Source: Arion vulgaris
Lineage: Eukaryota; Mollusca; Gastropoda; Stylommatophora; Arionidae
Direction of reading: 5' to 3'
Assembly (NCBI GenBank): GCA_020796225.1
Contig: CM036765.1
Coordinates: forward strand, 2,688,228-2,752,227
DNA length: 64,000 nt
Shown: positions 34,360-45,694 of the stretch, one piece after another
Layout of the letters: each line of letters starts with the position of its first letter
Numbering within the stretch: position 1 is the stretch's first letter
Program-made: the position numbers and the translations under genes
Notes under the pieces: model-generated
Told to the model about the DNA's origin: nothing
The model's database searches: none
Seen by the model: only the letters and a program-made list of their open reading frames with translations

Positions 34360-36435
34360 TTTTATGACAAAGACAACGTATGTATGGTATCACATAAGCA
34401 AACAAAGACATGTATGTATGGTATCACATAAGCAAACAAAGACATGTATGTATGGTATCACATAAGCAAGCAGAGATATGTATATATGGTATCACATAAG
34501 CAAACAAAGACATGTATGTATGGTATCACATAAGTAAACAAAGACACGTATGTATGGTATCACATAAGTAAACAAAGACATGTATGTATGGTATCACATA
34601 AGTAAGCAGAGACATGTATGTATGGTATCACATAAGCAAACAAGACATGTATGTATGGTATCACATAAGTAAACAAAGACATGTATGTATGGTATCACAT
34701 AAGAAAACAAAGACATGTATGTATGGTATCACATAAGCAACAGATGTATGTATGGTATCACATAAGTAAACAAAGACATGTATGTATGGTATCACATAAG
34801 AAAACAAAGACATGTATGTATGGTATCACATAAGTAAACAAAGACATGTATGTATGGTATCACATAAGCAAACAAAGACATGTATGTATGGTATCACATA
34901 AGCAAACAAGACAGTATGTATGGTATCCATAAGTAACAAGACACGTATGTATGGTATCACATAAGTAAACAAAGACATGTATGTATGGTATCACATAAGT
35001 AAGCAGAGACATGTATGTATGGTATCACATAAGAAACAAGACATGTATGTATGGTATCACATAAGTAAACAAAGACATGTATGTATGGTATCACATAAGT
35101 AAACAAAGACATGTATGGTATCACATAAGCAAGCAGAGACATGTATGTATGGTATCACATAAGTAAACAAAGACATGTATGTATGGTATCACATAAGCAA
35201 ACAAAGACATGTATGTATGGTATCACATAAGTAAACAAAGACATGTATGTATGGTATCACATAAGTAAACAGAGACATGTATGTATGGTATCACATAAAC
35301 AAACAAAGACATGTATGTATGGATCACATAAGAACAGACATGTATGTATGGTATCACATAAGTAACAGAGACTGTATGTATGGTATCACATAAGAAACAA
35401 GACATGTATGTATGGTATCACATAAGTAAACAAAGACACGTATGTATGGTATCACATAAGTAAACAGAGACATGTATGTATGGTATCACATAAGCAAGCA
35501 GAGACATGTATGTATGGTATCACATAACAAAGACATGTATGTATGATCACATAAGTAAACAGAGACATGTATGTATGGTATCACATAAGTAAACAGAGAC
35601 ATGTATGTATGGTATCACATAAGTAAGCAGAGACAGGTATGTATGGTATCACATAAGAAAGCAGAGACATGTATGTATGGTATCACATAAGCAAGCAGAG
35701 ACATGTATGTATGGTATCACATAAGTAACAAGACACATGTATGGTATATGGTATCAGACATAAGTAACATAAGAGACAGCATAGTATGGTATCACATAAG
35801 TAACAGAGACATTATGTATGTATCACATAAGCAAACAAGACATGTATGTATGGTATCACATAAGCAACAGAGACACGTATGTATGGTATCACATAAGAAA
35901 CAAGACATGTATATGTATCATAAGCAACAGAGACATGTATGTATCGTATCACATAAGCAAGCAGAGACATGTATGTATGGTATCACATAAGTAAAACAGA
36001 GATGGATCACATAGTAAGATGAACATGTATGTATGGTATCACATAACAAGCAGAGACATGTATGTATGGTATCACATAGTAAACAAGAGACATGTATGTA
36101 TGGTATCACATAAGTAACAGAGACATGTATGTATGGTATCACATAGAAGGTGAACAGTATGATGTATCATAAGTCGAGTATTTTATCTGAAACAGGCATT
36201 ATGTGGTATCACATAAGCAAACAGAGACATGTATGTATGGTATCACATAAGCAAACAGAGACATGTATGTATGGTATCACATAATAAACAAGAACAATTG
36301 GTATCATAAGTAGCAAAGACTATGTATGGTATCACATAAGTAAACAGAGACATGTATATGGATACATAAGCAAACAGAGACATGTATGTGTATCACATAA
36401 GTAAGCAGAACACTATGTATCTATCACATAATAAA
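34360..36435. repeat. 34-bp satellite, about 60 copies
   Basis: Unit CATGTATGTATGGTATCACA plus TAAGCAAACAAAGA, with GTAAAC, GTAAGC and GCAAGC subtypes. The right half (35310-36435) carries many single-base gaps. Confidence 0.95.
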
Positions 36436-36439
36436 CAAA

Positions 36440-36792
36440 TGAATAATCAAATCATAAACTAACGAAATCCAACGTTTCAGCTATAAGTCTTTGTCAAGAA
36501 ACATACACAATGAATACTAAACAAACTAAATCATGGATCCAAATAGGGGGGCTGACTAAGGATGGATACATTTTTATACCTACCTGTCTCCATGACAAAC
36601 TGTAGACACACTAAGAGCGGAAGTCGTATGTCTGGTCAGCTACCGATATGGGTAGACGATAGAGCAATGTATGATGGGTACAAATAAAAAAGATGAGGCA
36701 ACTCTACTGTAAGTGAAACCGGTGAAGGGGAAGTAATTAGAGCCATACAAACTCGCAATGTTAGTTTTATGATCTGATTATTAATTGTGTGT
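36440..36792. other. spacer with Penelope-terminus-like sequence
   Basis: CCAACGTTTCAGCTATAAGT followed by CTTTGTCAAGAAAC (36469-36505) resembles the terminal motif of Penelope-like elements. The rest is unassigned. Confidence 0.35.
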
Positions 36793-38140
36793 GCTTATAT
36801 GATACAATACATATGAGCTAACATATTAACTGCTGGGAGAGCTTATATGATACAATACATATGTGCTAACATATTAACTGCTGGAGAGCTTATATGATAC
36901 AATACATATGTGCTAATATATTAACTGCTGGAGAGCGTATATGATACAATACATATGTGCTAACATATTAACTGCTGGAGAGCTTATATGATACAATACA
37001 TATGTGCTAACATATTAACTGCTGGGAGAGCTTATATGATACAATACATATGTGCTAACATATTAACTGCTAGAGAGCTTATATGATACAATACATATGT
37101 GCTAATATATTAACTGCTGGAGAGCTTATATGATACAATACATATGTGCTAACATATTAACTGCTGGAGAGCTTATATGATACAATACATATGTGCTAAT
37201 ATATTAACTGCTGGAGAGCTTATATGATACAATACATATGAGCTAACATATTAACTGCTGGAGAGCTTATATGATACAATACATATGTGCTAATATATTA
37301 ACTGCTGGAGAGCTTATATGATACAATACATATGTGCTAACATATTAACTGCTGGAGGCTATATGATACAATACATATGTGCTAACATATTAACTGCTGG
37401 AGAGCTTATATGATACAATACATATGAGCTAACATATTAACTGCTGGAAGCTATATGATACAATACATATGTGCTAACATATTAACTGCTGGGAGAGCTT
37501 ATATGATACAATACATATGTGCTAACATATTAACTGCTGGAGAGCTTATATGATACAATACATATGAGCTAACATATTAACTGCTAGAGAGCTTATATGA
37601 GCTAACATATTAACTGCTAGAGAGCTTATATGATACAATACATATGAGCTAACATATTAACTCTAGAACATATGATACAATACATATGTGCTAACATATT
37701 AACTGCTAGAGAGTTTATATGATACAATACATATGTGCTAACATATTAACTGCTGGGAGAGCTTATATGATACAATACATATGTGCTAACATATTAACTG
37801 CTGGGAGAGCTTATATGATACAATACATATGTGCTAACATATTAACTGCTGGAAGCTATATGATACAATACATAGAGCTAACATATTAACTGCTGGGAGA
37901 GCTTATATGATACAATACATATGTGCTAACATATTAACTGCTGGAGACTATATGATACAATACATATGTGCTAACATATTAACTGCTGGAGAGCTTATAT
38001 GATACAATACATATGTGCTAATATATTAACTGCTAGAGAGCTTATATGATACAATACATATGTGCTAACATATTAACTGCTGGAGAGCTTATATGATACA
38101 ATACATATGTGCTAACATATTAACTGCTGGAGAGCTTAAA
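36793..38140. repeat. 46-47-bp satellite, about 29 copies
   Basis: Unit GAGAGCTTATATGATACAAT plus ACATATGTGCTAACATATTA and ACTGCTG(G). Variants carry ATGAGC or AATATA. Some units are internally shortened. Confidence 0.95.
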
Positions 38141-38515
38141 TGAGCTAGCATAGTAACAACTGGGAACTAAATGAGCTAACATAGTAACAACTGGAGAGCT
38201 TAAATGAGCTAACATAGTAACAACTGGAGAGTTTCTTCTTCTTTGCGTTCGTTCTTTACGACCAATTTTAATCACTCTTTGTGATATGTTTGATCTTTGC
38301 CAAGAACGTGTATACGTTGCACATTGGTTTGGTAGGCCCCTAAACGCATAAGACTACTACACGTTTAGGACACATGCATCCGATTTCAGCCAATCCCCCT
38401 TAGTCGCCTCTTACGACATGCGTGGCAGGTAACAGTGGTTCTATTCTTTACACCCCACGCTAACATAGTAACAACTGGAGAGCTTAAATGAGCTAACATA
38501 CGAGTTCTTACTCGT
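38141..38515. repeat. 33-bp derivative array split by a SINE-C insertion
   Basis: Units GAGAGCTTAAATGAGCTAAC plus ATAGTAACAACTG occur at 38127-38235 and resume at 38457-38500. They look like a shortened derivative of the 46-47-bp unit. A small hairpin (CATACGAGT/ACTCGTATG) ends the block. Confidence 0.85.
38233..38457 (-). mobile_element. SINE-C-like insertion in array
   Basis: Runs from TTCTTCTTCTTTGCG (poly-GAA tail on the minus strand) to GTCGCCTCTTACGACATGCG, the reverse complement of the SINE-C core. Array units stop and restart at its edges. Confidence 0.75.
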
Positions 38516-38599
38516 ATGAAACTCGTAGTAACAAAAAAGTGTTTACTTGTCATTAGCAACGTTTGAATGTCTCCGTATGTAGTAGTCCATATATAATGT

Positions 38600-38750
38600 T
38601 CTGTGAAATTCGTCACTCCTGTTGAATCGTTTGCTTGATAAAGGCTTTTGGTCGAAACATTGCTGTGTTTGTTTGTCATTGTTTTTGTAAAACTAAAGTA
38701 CTTTGTTCTTACGTGTTTCGCTGCTTGACTAAGTTTTACTGCAGTCTCCC
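38600..38750 (+). mobile_element. Penelope-like terminal fragment, copy 3
   Basis: The reverse complement matches 24650-24775: GCTTGATAAAGGCTTTTGGT, CGAAACATTGCTG, and AAAACTAAAGTACTTTG with CTGCAGT at the end. Confidence 0.75.
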
Positions 38751-39117
38751 CCTTTATCGATAACTTGTTATACCACATCGAGAATGTATGCTCTGGAAGG
38801 AATTGCGCAAATATTTTGCAACTTGACCGTAAACGTGCAACGCAACTTGTTTATTCTCATCAGTTCTAATCACAGAATCACACACAAAATGGTTTATACT
38901 TGGTTATTCTAGATTTCGCGCAGAATTATAAAAAAAAGAAGAAGAGAGGAATGTCTTATATAAATATATATTGAGACTTGCTCTGTGTAAGCAATCTTGT
39001 TGCTGTTGAGTAATATGTATCCCAACGGTTACCTTTACGCACCTGTGTCGGCAGTAAGGATACATTACCTGTAAACACCTGTATGGGCGGTAATGATAGA
39101 CTTGCTATACACACATG
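38751..39117. other. no recognisable feature
   Basis: AT-rich spacer. Weakly repetitive CACCTGT.TGGGCGGTAA motifs lie near 39040-39100. Confidence 0.4.
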
Positions 39118-39620
39118 TAGGGGTTTCTGTGGCACAGAGGTTGGATGCTCACCTCTCGTTTCTAAAGTGCTTGGTTCGTTCCCTCCGTGGCCGATGATAA
39201 CATACGGCCGGCGGCTCGAATACAAATTCTAGGAAATAGTACCACAACCGTCGCGTGACCTCACATCCAGTATTGCTGTATAAAGACGAATTCATGTTAA
39301 AAACAACACAAGATGCTAATCAAGGTTATATTATGTTGCAAGTTCAGTTTAACACAAACAAATATATATATTATGTTGCAAGTTCAGTTTAACACAAACA
39401 AATAAATAAATATATTATGTTGCAAGTAGTTCAGTTTAACACAAACAAACAAACAAATATATAAATATATAATTCAGATTTCTCACATCAATAAATAACC
39501 AAGGACTGGTAGAATTGTGTAGAATTACAAAAAAACTGTCAGTGTTCTATCAAATATAAACAAAAACCAGCCCACATTAAACAGAAACTTTGGTTTTCCT
39601 GTCTGAGCTAGTGGGTCTTA
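39118..39620 (+). mobile_element. SINE-B, most complete copy
   Basis: The head (39120-39187) is tRNA-like, with TGGCACAGAGGTTGGATG (A box) and TTGGTTCGTTCCC (B box). The body follows: ATAACATACGGCCGGCGGCT, CAAATTCTAGGAAATAG, AAAGACGAATTCATG, then AACCAAGGACTGGTAGAATT. It has a local triplication of TATATTATGTTGCAAGT...CAGTTTAACACAAACAAA. Confidence 0.85.
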
Positions 39621-39621
39621 T

Positions 39622-39662
39622 GTTGCCGGGGGAGGGGGCGACGATGGGAGAGGGGGCACGGT
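39622..39662 (+). other. G-rich tract, possible G-quadruplex
   Basis: Four G runs (GGGGG A GGGGG, later GGG AGA GGGGG) with loops of 1, 7 and 3 bases satisfy the usual G4 pattern. Confidence 0.6.
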
Positions 39663-39699
39663 TACATCGTGGAGACATTGGGATATTTTTTTTTATATG

Positions 39700-40105
39700 C
39701 TCATGATCTCAGTGTAGATGACATGATCTCAGTGTAGATGATATGATCTCAGTGTAGATGATATGATCTCAGTGTAGATGATATGATCTCAGTGTAGATG
39801 ATATGATCTCAGTGTAGATGATATGATCTCGGTGTAGATGATATGATCTCGGTGTAGATGATATGATCTCAGTGTAGATGAAATGATCTCAGTGTAGATG
39901 ATATGATCTCAGTGTAGATGATATGATCTCAGTGTAGATGATATGATATCAGTGTAGATGATATAATCTCAGTGTAGATGATATGATCTCAGTGTAGATG
40001 ATATGATCTCAGTGTAGATGATATGATCTCAGTGTAGATGATATGATCTCAGTGTAGATGATATGATCTCAGTGTAGATGATATGATCTCGGTGTAGATG
40101 ATAAC
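39700..40105 (+). repeat. 20-bp array in SINE-A, about 20 copies
   Basis: Unit ATGATCTCAGTGTAGATGAT, very uniform. The SINE-A at 44065 has it once. Confidence 0.96.
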
Positions 40106-40298
40106 GAGTTCATATCCTTATCGGAGACGGACGATAAAATGTAGGCCCCGTGTTCAAGTTGAGAACGTAAGAGAACCCATGGAAGTTCAAAATGGAGAAG
40201 AGCAAGCTGGGAAGCCGATGCCTGGCAATAAATTCATCAGAAAGATTTAGTTTTAAATTCCAACAAAATATTGTCATCATCTAATTTATATGGGAACT

Positions 40299-40742
40299 CT
40301 CTCAGTGCTACGGAGTTTGTGCTCAGATCTTCTTGTGTAAGAAATAGATCTCAGTGCTACGGAGTTTGTGCTCAGATCTTCTTGTGTAAGAAAGAGATCT
40401 CAGTGCTACGGAGTTTGTGCTCAGATCTTCTTGTGTAAGAAAGAGATCTCAGTGCTACGGAGTTTGTGCTCAGATCTTCTTGTGTAAGAAAGAGATCTCA
40501 GTGCTACGGAGTTTGTGCTCAGATCTTCTTGTGTAAGAAAGAGATCTCAGTGCTACGGAGTTTGTGCTCAGATCTTCTTGTGTAAGAAAGAGATCTCAGT
40601 GCTACAGAGTTTGTGCTCAGATCTTCTTGTGTAAGAAAGAGATCTCAGTGCTACGGAGTTTGTGCTCAGATCTTCTTGTGTAAGAAAGAGATCTCAGTGC
40701 TACGGAGTTTGTGCTCAGATCTTCTTGTGTAAGAAAGAGATT
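40299..40742 (+). repeat. 49-bp array in SINE-A 3' part, about 9 copies
   Basis: Unit GAGATCTCAGTGCTACGGAG plus TTTGTGCTCAGATCTTCTTG and TGTAAGAAA. The SINE-A at 44300-44350 has it once. Confidence 0.96.
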
Positions 40743-40802
40743 GTAACACACACGATTGATCACTGAAGTGAATTAATTATGCTCGAATTAATCAATCAAT
40801 CT

Positions 40803-41465
40803 ATATGTTGCAGTAATGATATATTTGACATACACACTTGTATGTGCAGTAATGATATATTTGACATACACACTTGTATGTTGCAGTAATGATATATTTG
40901 ACATACACACTTGTATGTTGCAGTAATGATATACATGACATACACACTTGTATGTTGCAGTAATGATAAACTACATGACATACACACTTGTATGTTGCAG
41001 TAATGATATATTGACATACACTTGTATGTTGCAGTAATATATACATGACATACACACTTGTATGTTGCAGTAATGATATACATGACATACACACTTGTAT
41101 GTTGCAGTAATGATAAACTACATGACATACACACTTGTATGTTGCAGTAATGATATATTTGACATACACACTTGTATGTTGCAGTAATGATATATTTGAC
41201 ATACACACTTGTATGTTGCAGTAATGATATACATGACATACACACGTGTATGTTGCAGTAATGATATATTTGACATACACACTTGTATGTTGCAGTAATG
41301 ATATATTTGACATACACACTTGTATGTGCAGTAATGATATATTTGACATACACACTTGTATGTTGCAGTAATCATATGCATGACATACACACTTGTATGT
41401 TGCAGTAATGATATACATGACATACACACTTGTATGTTGCAGTAATGATAAACTACATGACATGC
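40803..41465. repeat. 37-bp array, about 18 copies
   Basis: Unit TTGCAGTAATGATATATTTG plus ACATACACACTTGTATG, with ATACATG and AAACTACATG variants. Open frames on the minus strand follow from the repeat. Confidence 0.95.
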
Positions 41466-43125
41466 GTGTTGTGCACATTTGGACATACAGTAATAATACA
41501 CTATATGTACATACAGTAACAACACACTAGATGTACATACAGTAACAACACACTACATGTACATACAGTAACAACACACTAGATGTACATACAGTAACAA
41601 CACACTAGATGTACATACAGTAATAACACACTATATGTACATACAGTAATAACACACTAGATGTACATACACTATAACACACTAGATGTACATACAGTAA
41701 TAACACACTATATGTGCATACAGTAACAACACACTAGATGTACATACAGTAACAACACACTACATGTACATACAGTAACAACACACTAGATGTACATACA
41801 GTAACAACACACTAGATGTACATACAGTAATAACACACTATATGTACATACAGTAATAACACACTAGATGTACATACACTATAACACACTAGATGTACAT
41901 ACAGTAATAACACACTATATGTGCATACAGTAATAACACACTAGATGTACATACACTATAACACACTAGATGTACATACAGTAATAACACACTATATGTG
42001 CATACAGTAATAACACACTATATGTCATACATATAACACACTATATGTACATACAGTAAAACACACTAGATGTACATCAGAATAACACACTAGATGTACA
42101 TACACCTATAACACTATGAATTGCATACAGTAATCACATATATGTGCATACAGTAATAACACACTAGATGTACATACACTATAATCACCTAGATTGCATA
42201 CAGTAATAAACACTATATGTGCATACAGTATAACACACTTAGATGTACATACAGTAATCTACTACTAGATGTACATACCTTTATAACACACTAGATGTCA
42301 TACAGTAATAACACACTATATTGCATACAGTAATAACTACACTAGATGTTTAATACACTATAACACACTAGATGTACATACAGTAATAACACACTAGATG
42401 TACATACAGTAATAACACACTAGATGTACATACACTATAACACACTAGATGTGCATACAGTAATAACACACTAGATGTACATACAGTAATAACACACTAG
42501 ATGTACATACAGTAATAACACACTAGATGTACATACAGTAATAACACACTAGATGTACATACAGTAATAACACACTATATGTGCATACAGTAATAACACA
42601 CTAGATGTACATACACTATAACACACTAGATGTGCATACAGTAATAACACACTATATGTGCATACAGTAATAACACACTAGATGTACATACAGTAATAAC
42701 ACACTAGATGTACATACACTATAACACACTAGATGTACATACAGTAATAACACACTATATGTGCATACAGTAATAACACACTAGATGTACATACACTATA
42801 ACACACTAGATGTACATACAGTAATAACACACTATATGTGCATACAGTAATAACACACTAGATGTACATACACTATAACACACTAGATGTACATACAGTA
42901 ATAACACACTAGATGTACATACAGTAATAACACACTAGATGTACATACACTATAACACACTAGATGTGCATACAGTAATAACACACTAGATGTACATACA
43001 GTAATAACACACTAGATGTACATACAGTAACAACACACTAGATGTGCATACAGTAATAACACACTAGATGTACATACAGTAATAACACACTATATGTACA
43101 TACAGTAATAACACACTATATGTAC
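41466..43125. repeat. 26-bp satellite, about 63 copies
   Basis: Unit ACATACAGTAATAACACACT plus AGATGT, alternating with a 25-bp form (ACATACACTATAACACACT). The block 41520-41700 recurs almost identically at about 41740-41920. An indel-rich patch spans 42040-42350. Confidence 0.95.
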
Positions 43126-43600
43126 ATACCCGTATCTTTAGAAGTAAACATCAAGCGAGAATAATCTAACAATTATAAATATCGAATACACCAAGGAAAT
43201 CCTGTTATGAATCTGAACAAAGTCAGTTATTGTAGCAGAAGCCCTGCTGCTTATCTCTGCTGCTATACAGCAAACTCAAAACTCACCCGTAACGTATATG
43301 TCTGCTGTTAGATTTTCGACGCTGTGATTTCCACGCATTCAAACAAGTAGAACAGCTGTCGGTTCAGTTTATCACAGGAATGTCCTCACCTTTTCACGCT
43401 CTCCAGCACTCTCCCTCTCTACTTTCCTTTCTCCCTGCTCTAATACAAATGATTATAAAGTGTTTCACACATTCCGCTGACTATTCTCTTCAACCAGATA
43501 TCTAAATCATATTCACGTTACGTTTGTTGAATTAAACCAGATATCTAAATCATATTCACGTCACGTTTGTTGAATGAGAGTTCTTGTAAGCATAAGACGG
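43126..43600. other. no recognisable feature
   Basis: A 46-bp direct duplication (AACCAGATATCTAAATCATA...) lies at 43493-43575. Nothing else is recognised. Confidence 0.4.
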
Positions 43601-43606
43601 TTGGTA

Positions 43607-43634
43607 CACGACCTACTCTATAAAGTAGGTCGTG
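43607..43634. repeat. small perfect hairpin
   Basis: 11-bp arms CACGACCTACT and AGTAGGTCGTG flank a 6-nt loop at the 3' end of an RNase H LINE fragment. Confidence 0.75.
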
Positions 43635-43740
43635 GCTGGTATCAGTTTCAGTTTGGAATATCTTAATTGCACTCTTGACATGTCCATATGTGCACCGCAA
43701 TACTATTCTTTGCCCCATTGTGAGCCCCTCGACATACATT
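43635..43740 (-). pseudogene. RNase H LINE 3' fragment
   Basis: The minus strand reads CTYGHVKSAIKIFQTETD, matching TYGHVRSAIKIFQTETED at 15145-15195. Confidence 0.8.
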
Positions 43741-43964
43741 TTCCAAGTTAAAGAAATAGTAAAAATTACGAAAAGTGAAGATCAAACTATACAGAAAGAA
43801 AATGAGCGATTGTGTAACGAAGACAAATGGCGAGATGAATTGGCAAAATTAGGTCGGGGAATCTAATAAATTATAAACATCAAATAAACAGGAAAAGGAT
43901 TAAAACAGACATTGTATTTTTAGCCAAAATATAAATAGTTTTCTTCACCAATTCTTACACTTTG

Positions 43965-44415
43965 GAGAGTCTTATGTAGCGTAGCGGTAAGGTGATCGCC
44001 TCATGCTACAAAGGTAATCGGTTCGTTTCCCACCTGGAGCGATCGGGATATTGTTCCATAGATACCTGATCTCAGTGTAGATGAGATCCAGTTCCTAGTC
44101 CTGTCGGAGAAGGACGATAAAACATAGGTCCCGTGTTCAATTTGAGCAGGCAAAAAAATCCTTGACATTTCAAAATCTAGAAAGAGCAGGCTGGAAAGCC
44201 GCTGCCCGTGTAAAATTCATTAGAAAAAAAAAAATTTAATAAAAAAATTCCTACAAAATATCTTCACCATCTTCAAAATGACATCGGGACCCTCGCCGGT
44301 GCTACGGAGTTCCTGTACTGCAGCTAAGATCTGCATGTGTAAGAAAGAGATGGGAGCACACATGGTTACTCACCGAAGTGCAATGATGATGGTCCTATCA
44401 ATCAATCAATCAACG
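43965..44415 (+). mobile_element. SINE-A, full-length unexpanded copy
   Basis: tRNA-like head with TAGCGTAGCGGTAAGGTG and CGGTTCGTTTCCC. Body blocks are in single copy, from GATCTCAGTGTAGATGAGAT to GGTGCTACGGAGTTCCTGTA. The 3' end has CTCACCGAAGTGCAATGATG and an ATCAATCAATCAATCA tail. It serves as reference for the expanded copies at 2697 and 39698. Confidence 0.9.
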
Positions 44416-44689
44416 TTAACAATCACATTCAAATTGAAACACATACGACTGACAATGACTGCCCACACGCTAATCATTATGTAATACAACTGCCTTAACG
44501 TTGTTGCGTGTAACCGTTATTCTGGAGATTGAATACAAATAAATACAACATTAATTTATGAACTAAAGCAACTTAGACAATGAGTACTTCTTGGACAGAA
44601 TAATCGATACCTCATTTGTATTGCGATCGTTCGTTACTTGCTGTCAGTCTTCTTGTACTCGATGCTGCAAATTGAGGAAATGAATCCAG
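44416..44689. other. no recognisable feature
   Basis: Short AT-rich spacer. Confidence 0.4.
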
Positions 44690-45330
44690 CTCTGACTGCC
44701 AGAAAATGGTATTTTTCACAGATGCACTATCCGTGTTGCAAGCCCTACAGAGTAAACTTCCATTCCCGAGAAAGGAGCTCAGCAAGGTGTCTGCCAACAA
44801 GAGTCACACTCCAGTGAGTACCATCACACTGTAGAGTGCCAGGTAACGAGAAGGCAGAAAAACTTGCTAAATATGGAGCAGAATGTGAACAGAATGTAGA
44901 TAACGAAATTACATCTTTGAAAAAGAAATGAGCTATCGTGGAGATTCGAAAAGAATCTAAACTATTCACGATGACTACTACACACACGTTCCAACTCAGG
45001 ATAGGACATAACAAACCGAACAAACAACTATACAGGCTACTATTATCCCCATCCCCTCTGTGGTACCACTGATCAGACCACAAAACACGTCCTACAAGAT
45101 TGTCCCCTATATGCTCTCCCTAGAAAGGTATGTGTGCCCTACAACCCAACACTACATTCAAAACTACTTGACATCAGAGATCAGCTCCAGACAACAGTCG
45201 ACTTCATCACAAGAACACGTCTCACAGTATAATCATCAAAACTACATGGCACCAGAGATGAGCTCCAGACAACAGTCGACTTCATCATAAGAACATGTCT
45301 AACGGTATAATCATCAAAATAGCGATCGCA
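44690..45330 (+). pseudogene. Jockey-type LINE RNase H C-terminus
   Basis: Frames give FFTDALSVLQALQSKLP, then RVPGNEKAEKLAKYGAE (final acidic block). Next come TFQLRIGHNKPNKQLYRLLL and QTTKHVLQDCPLY, the zinc-knuckle-like end of Jockey/CR1 LINEs. A stop (KKK*AIVE) and frameshifts disable it. A segment of about 75 bp (CAGAGATCAGCTCCAGACAA) is duplicated at 45170-45310. Confidence 0.82.
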
Positions 45331-45511
45331 AAGAAGAAGGGATATAACTTAAGACATATTACATAAATAGTTTGGAGTTGTCTTTCCAAGGTGTTACAGA
45401 GTTCTAAGAAGCCCATATAAAACATCAGAGCCAATGAATATGGTAAAAATAAAAAGACAATAAACAAGTATTTAGAGTCTCCAAGAAAAGTGACAAGTAC
45501 CAAACACCGAG

Positions 45512-45692
45512 TGCCGTAAGAGGCGACTGAGGTAAGGGCTTAGGGAAGCTATCCTAGTAAATAAAAAGCATCACAGAAATTGAATGTGATGCATAACTGG
45601 CACAACGTACAATCGTTCAGGCTGAGATCACATACAAATCACAAAAAGTGGTTTACAAGTGGTCGATATGGAGCATTGGAAGAAGAAAACTG
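45512..45692 (+). mobile_element. SINE-C-like repeat
   Basis: Core CCGTAAGAGGCGACTGAGG, then CTATCCTAGTAAATAAAAAG, GGCACAACGTACAATCG, GATCACATACAAATCACAAA and a GAAGAAG tail. Relatives are at 38233, 47030, 48745, 49190, 51055, 59225 and 63244. Confidence 0.8.
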
Positions 45693-45694
45693 CT

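Larger units (their letters stand above)
39698..40800 (+). mobile_element. SINE-A body carrying two independent arrays
   Basis: Between and around the arrays lie SINE-A blocks in the right order: GATCTCAGTGTAGATGA, GGAGACGGACGATAAAATGT, AGCAAGCTGGGAAGCCGATG, GCTACGGAGTTTGTGC, TTCTTGTGTAAGAAAGAGAT and the tail TTAATCAATCAATC. Without arrays it would match 44050-44415. The tRNA-like head is not present. Confidence 0.9.

Noticed and set aside
34360..36435. Cys-rich minus-strand frames (VIPYIHVSVYLCDT repeats)
   Set aside because: Translation of the 34-bp satellite. The frames change with each unit indel.
6052..36435. Relationship between the two 34-bp satellites at 6052 and 34360
   Set aside because: Units share length but not sequence, so the equal length is taken as coincidence.
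40796..41525. Frames of 135-225 codons rich in Cys and Tyr (YKCVCQIYHYCN)
   Set aside because: Translation of the 37-bp array on the minus strand. Three overlapping frames carry the same motif.
43775..43865. Possible exon (ENERLCNEDKWRDELAKLGRG)
   Set aside because: Short acidic/basic stretch without splice evidence or recognised family.
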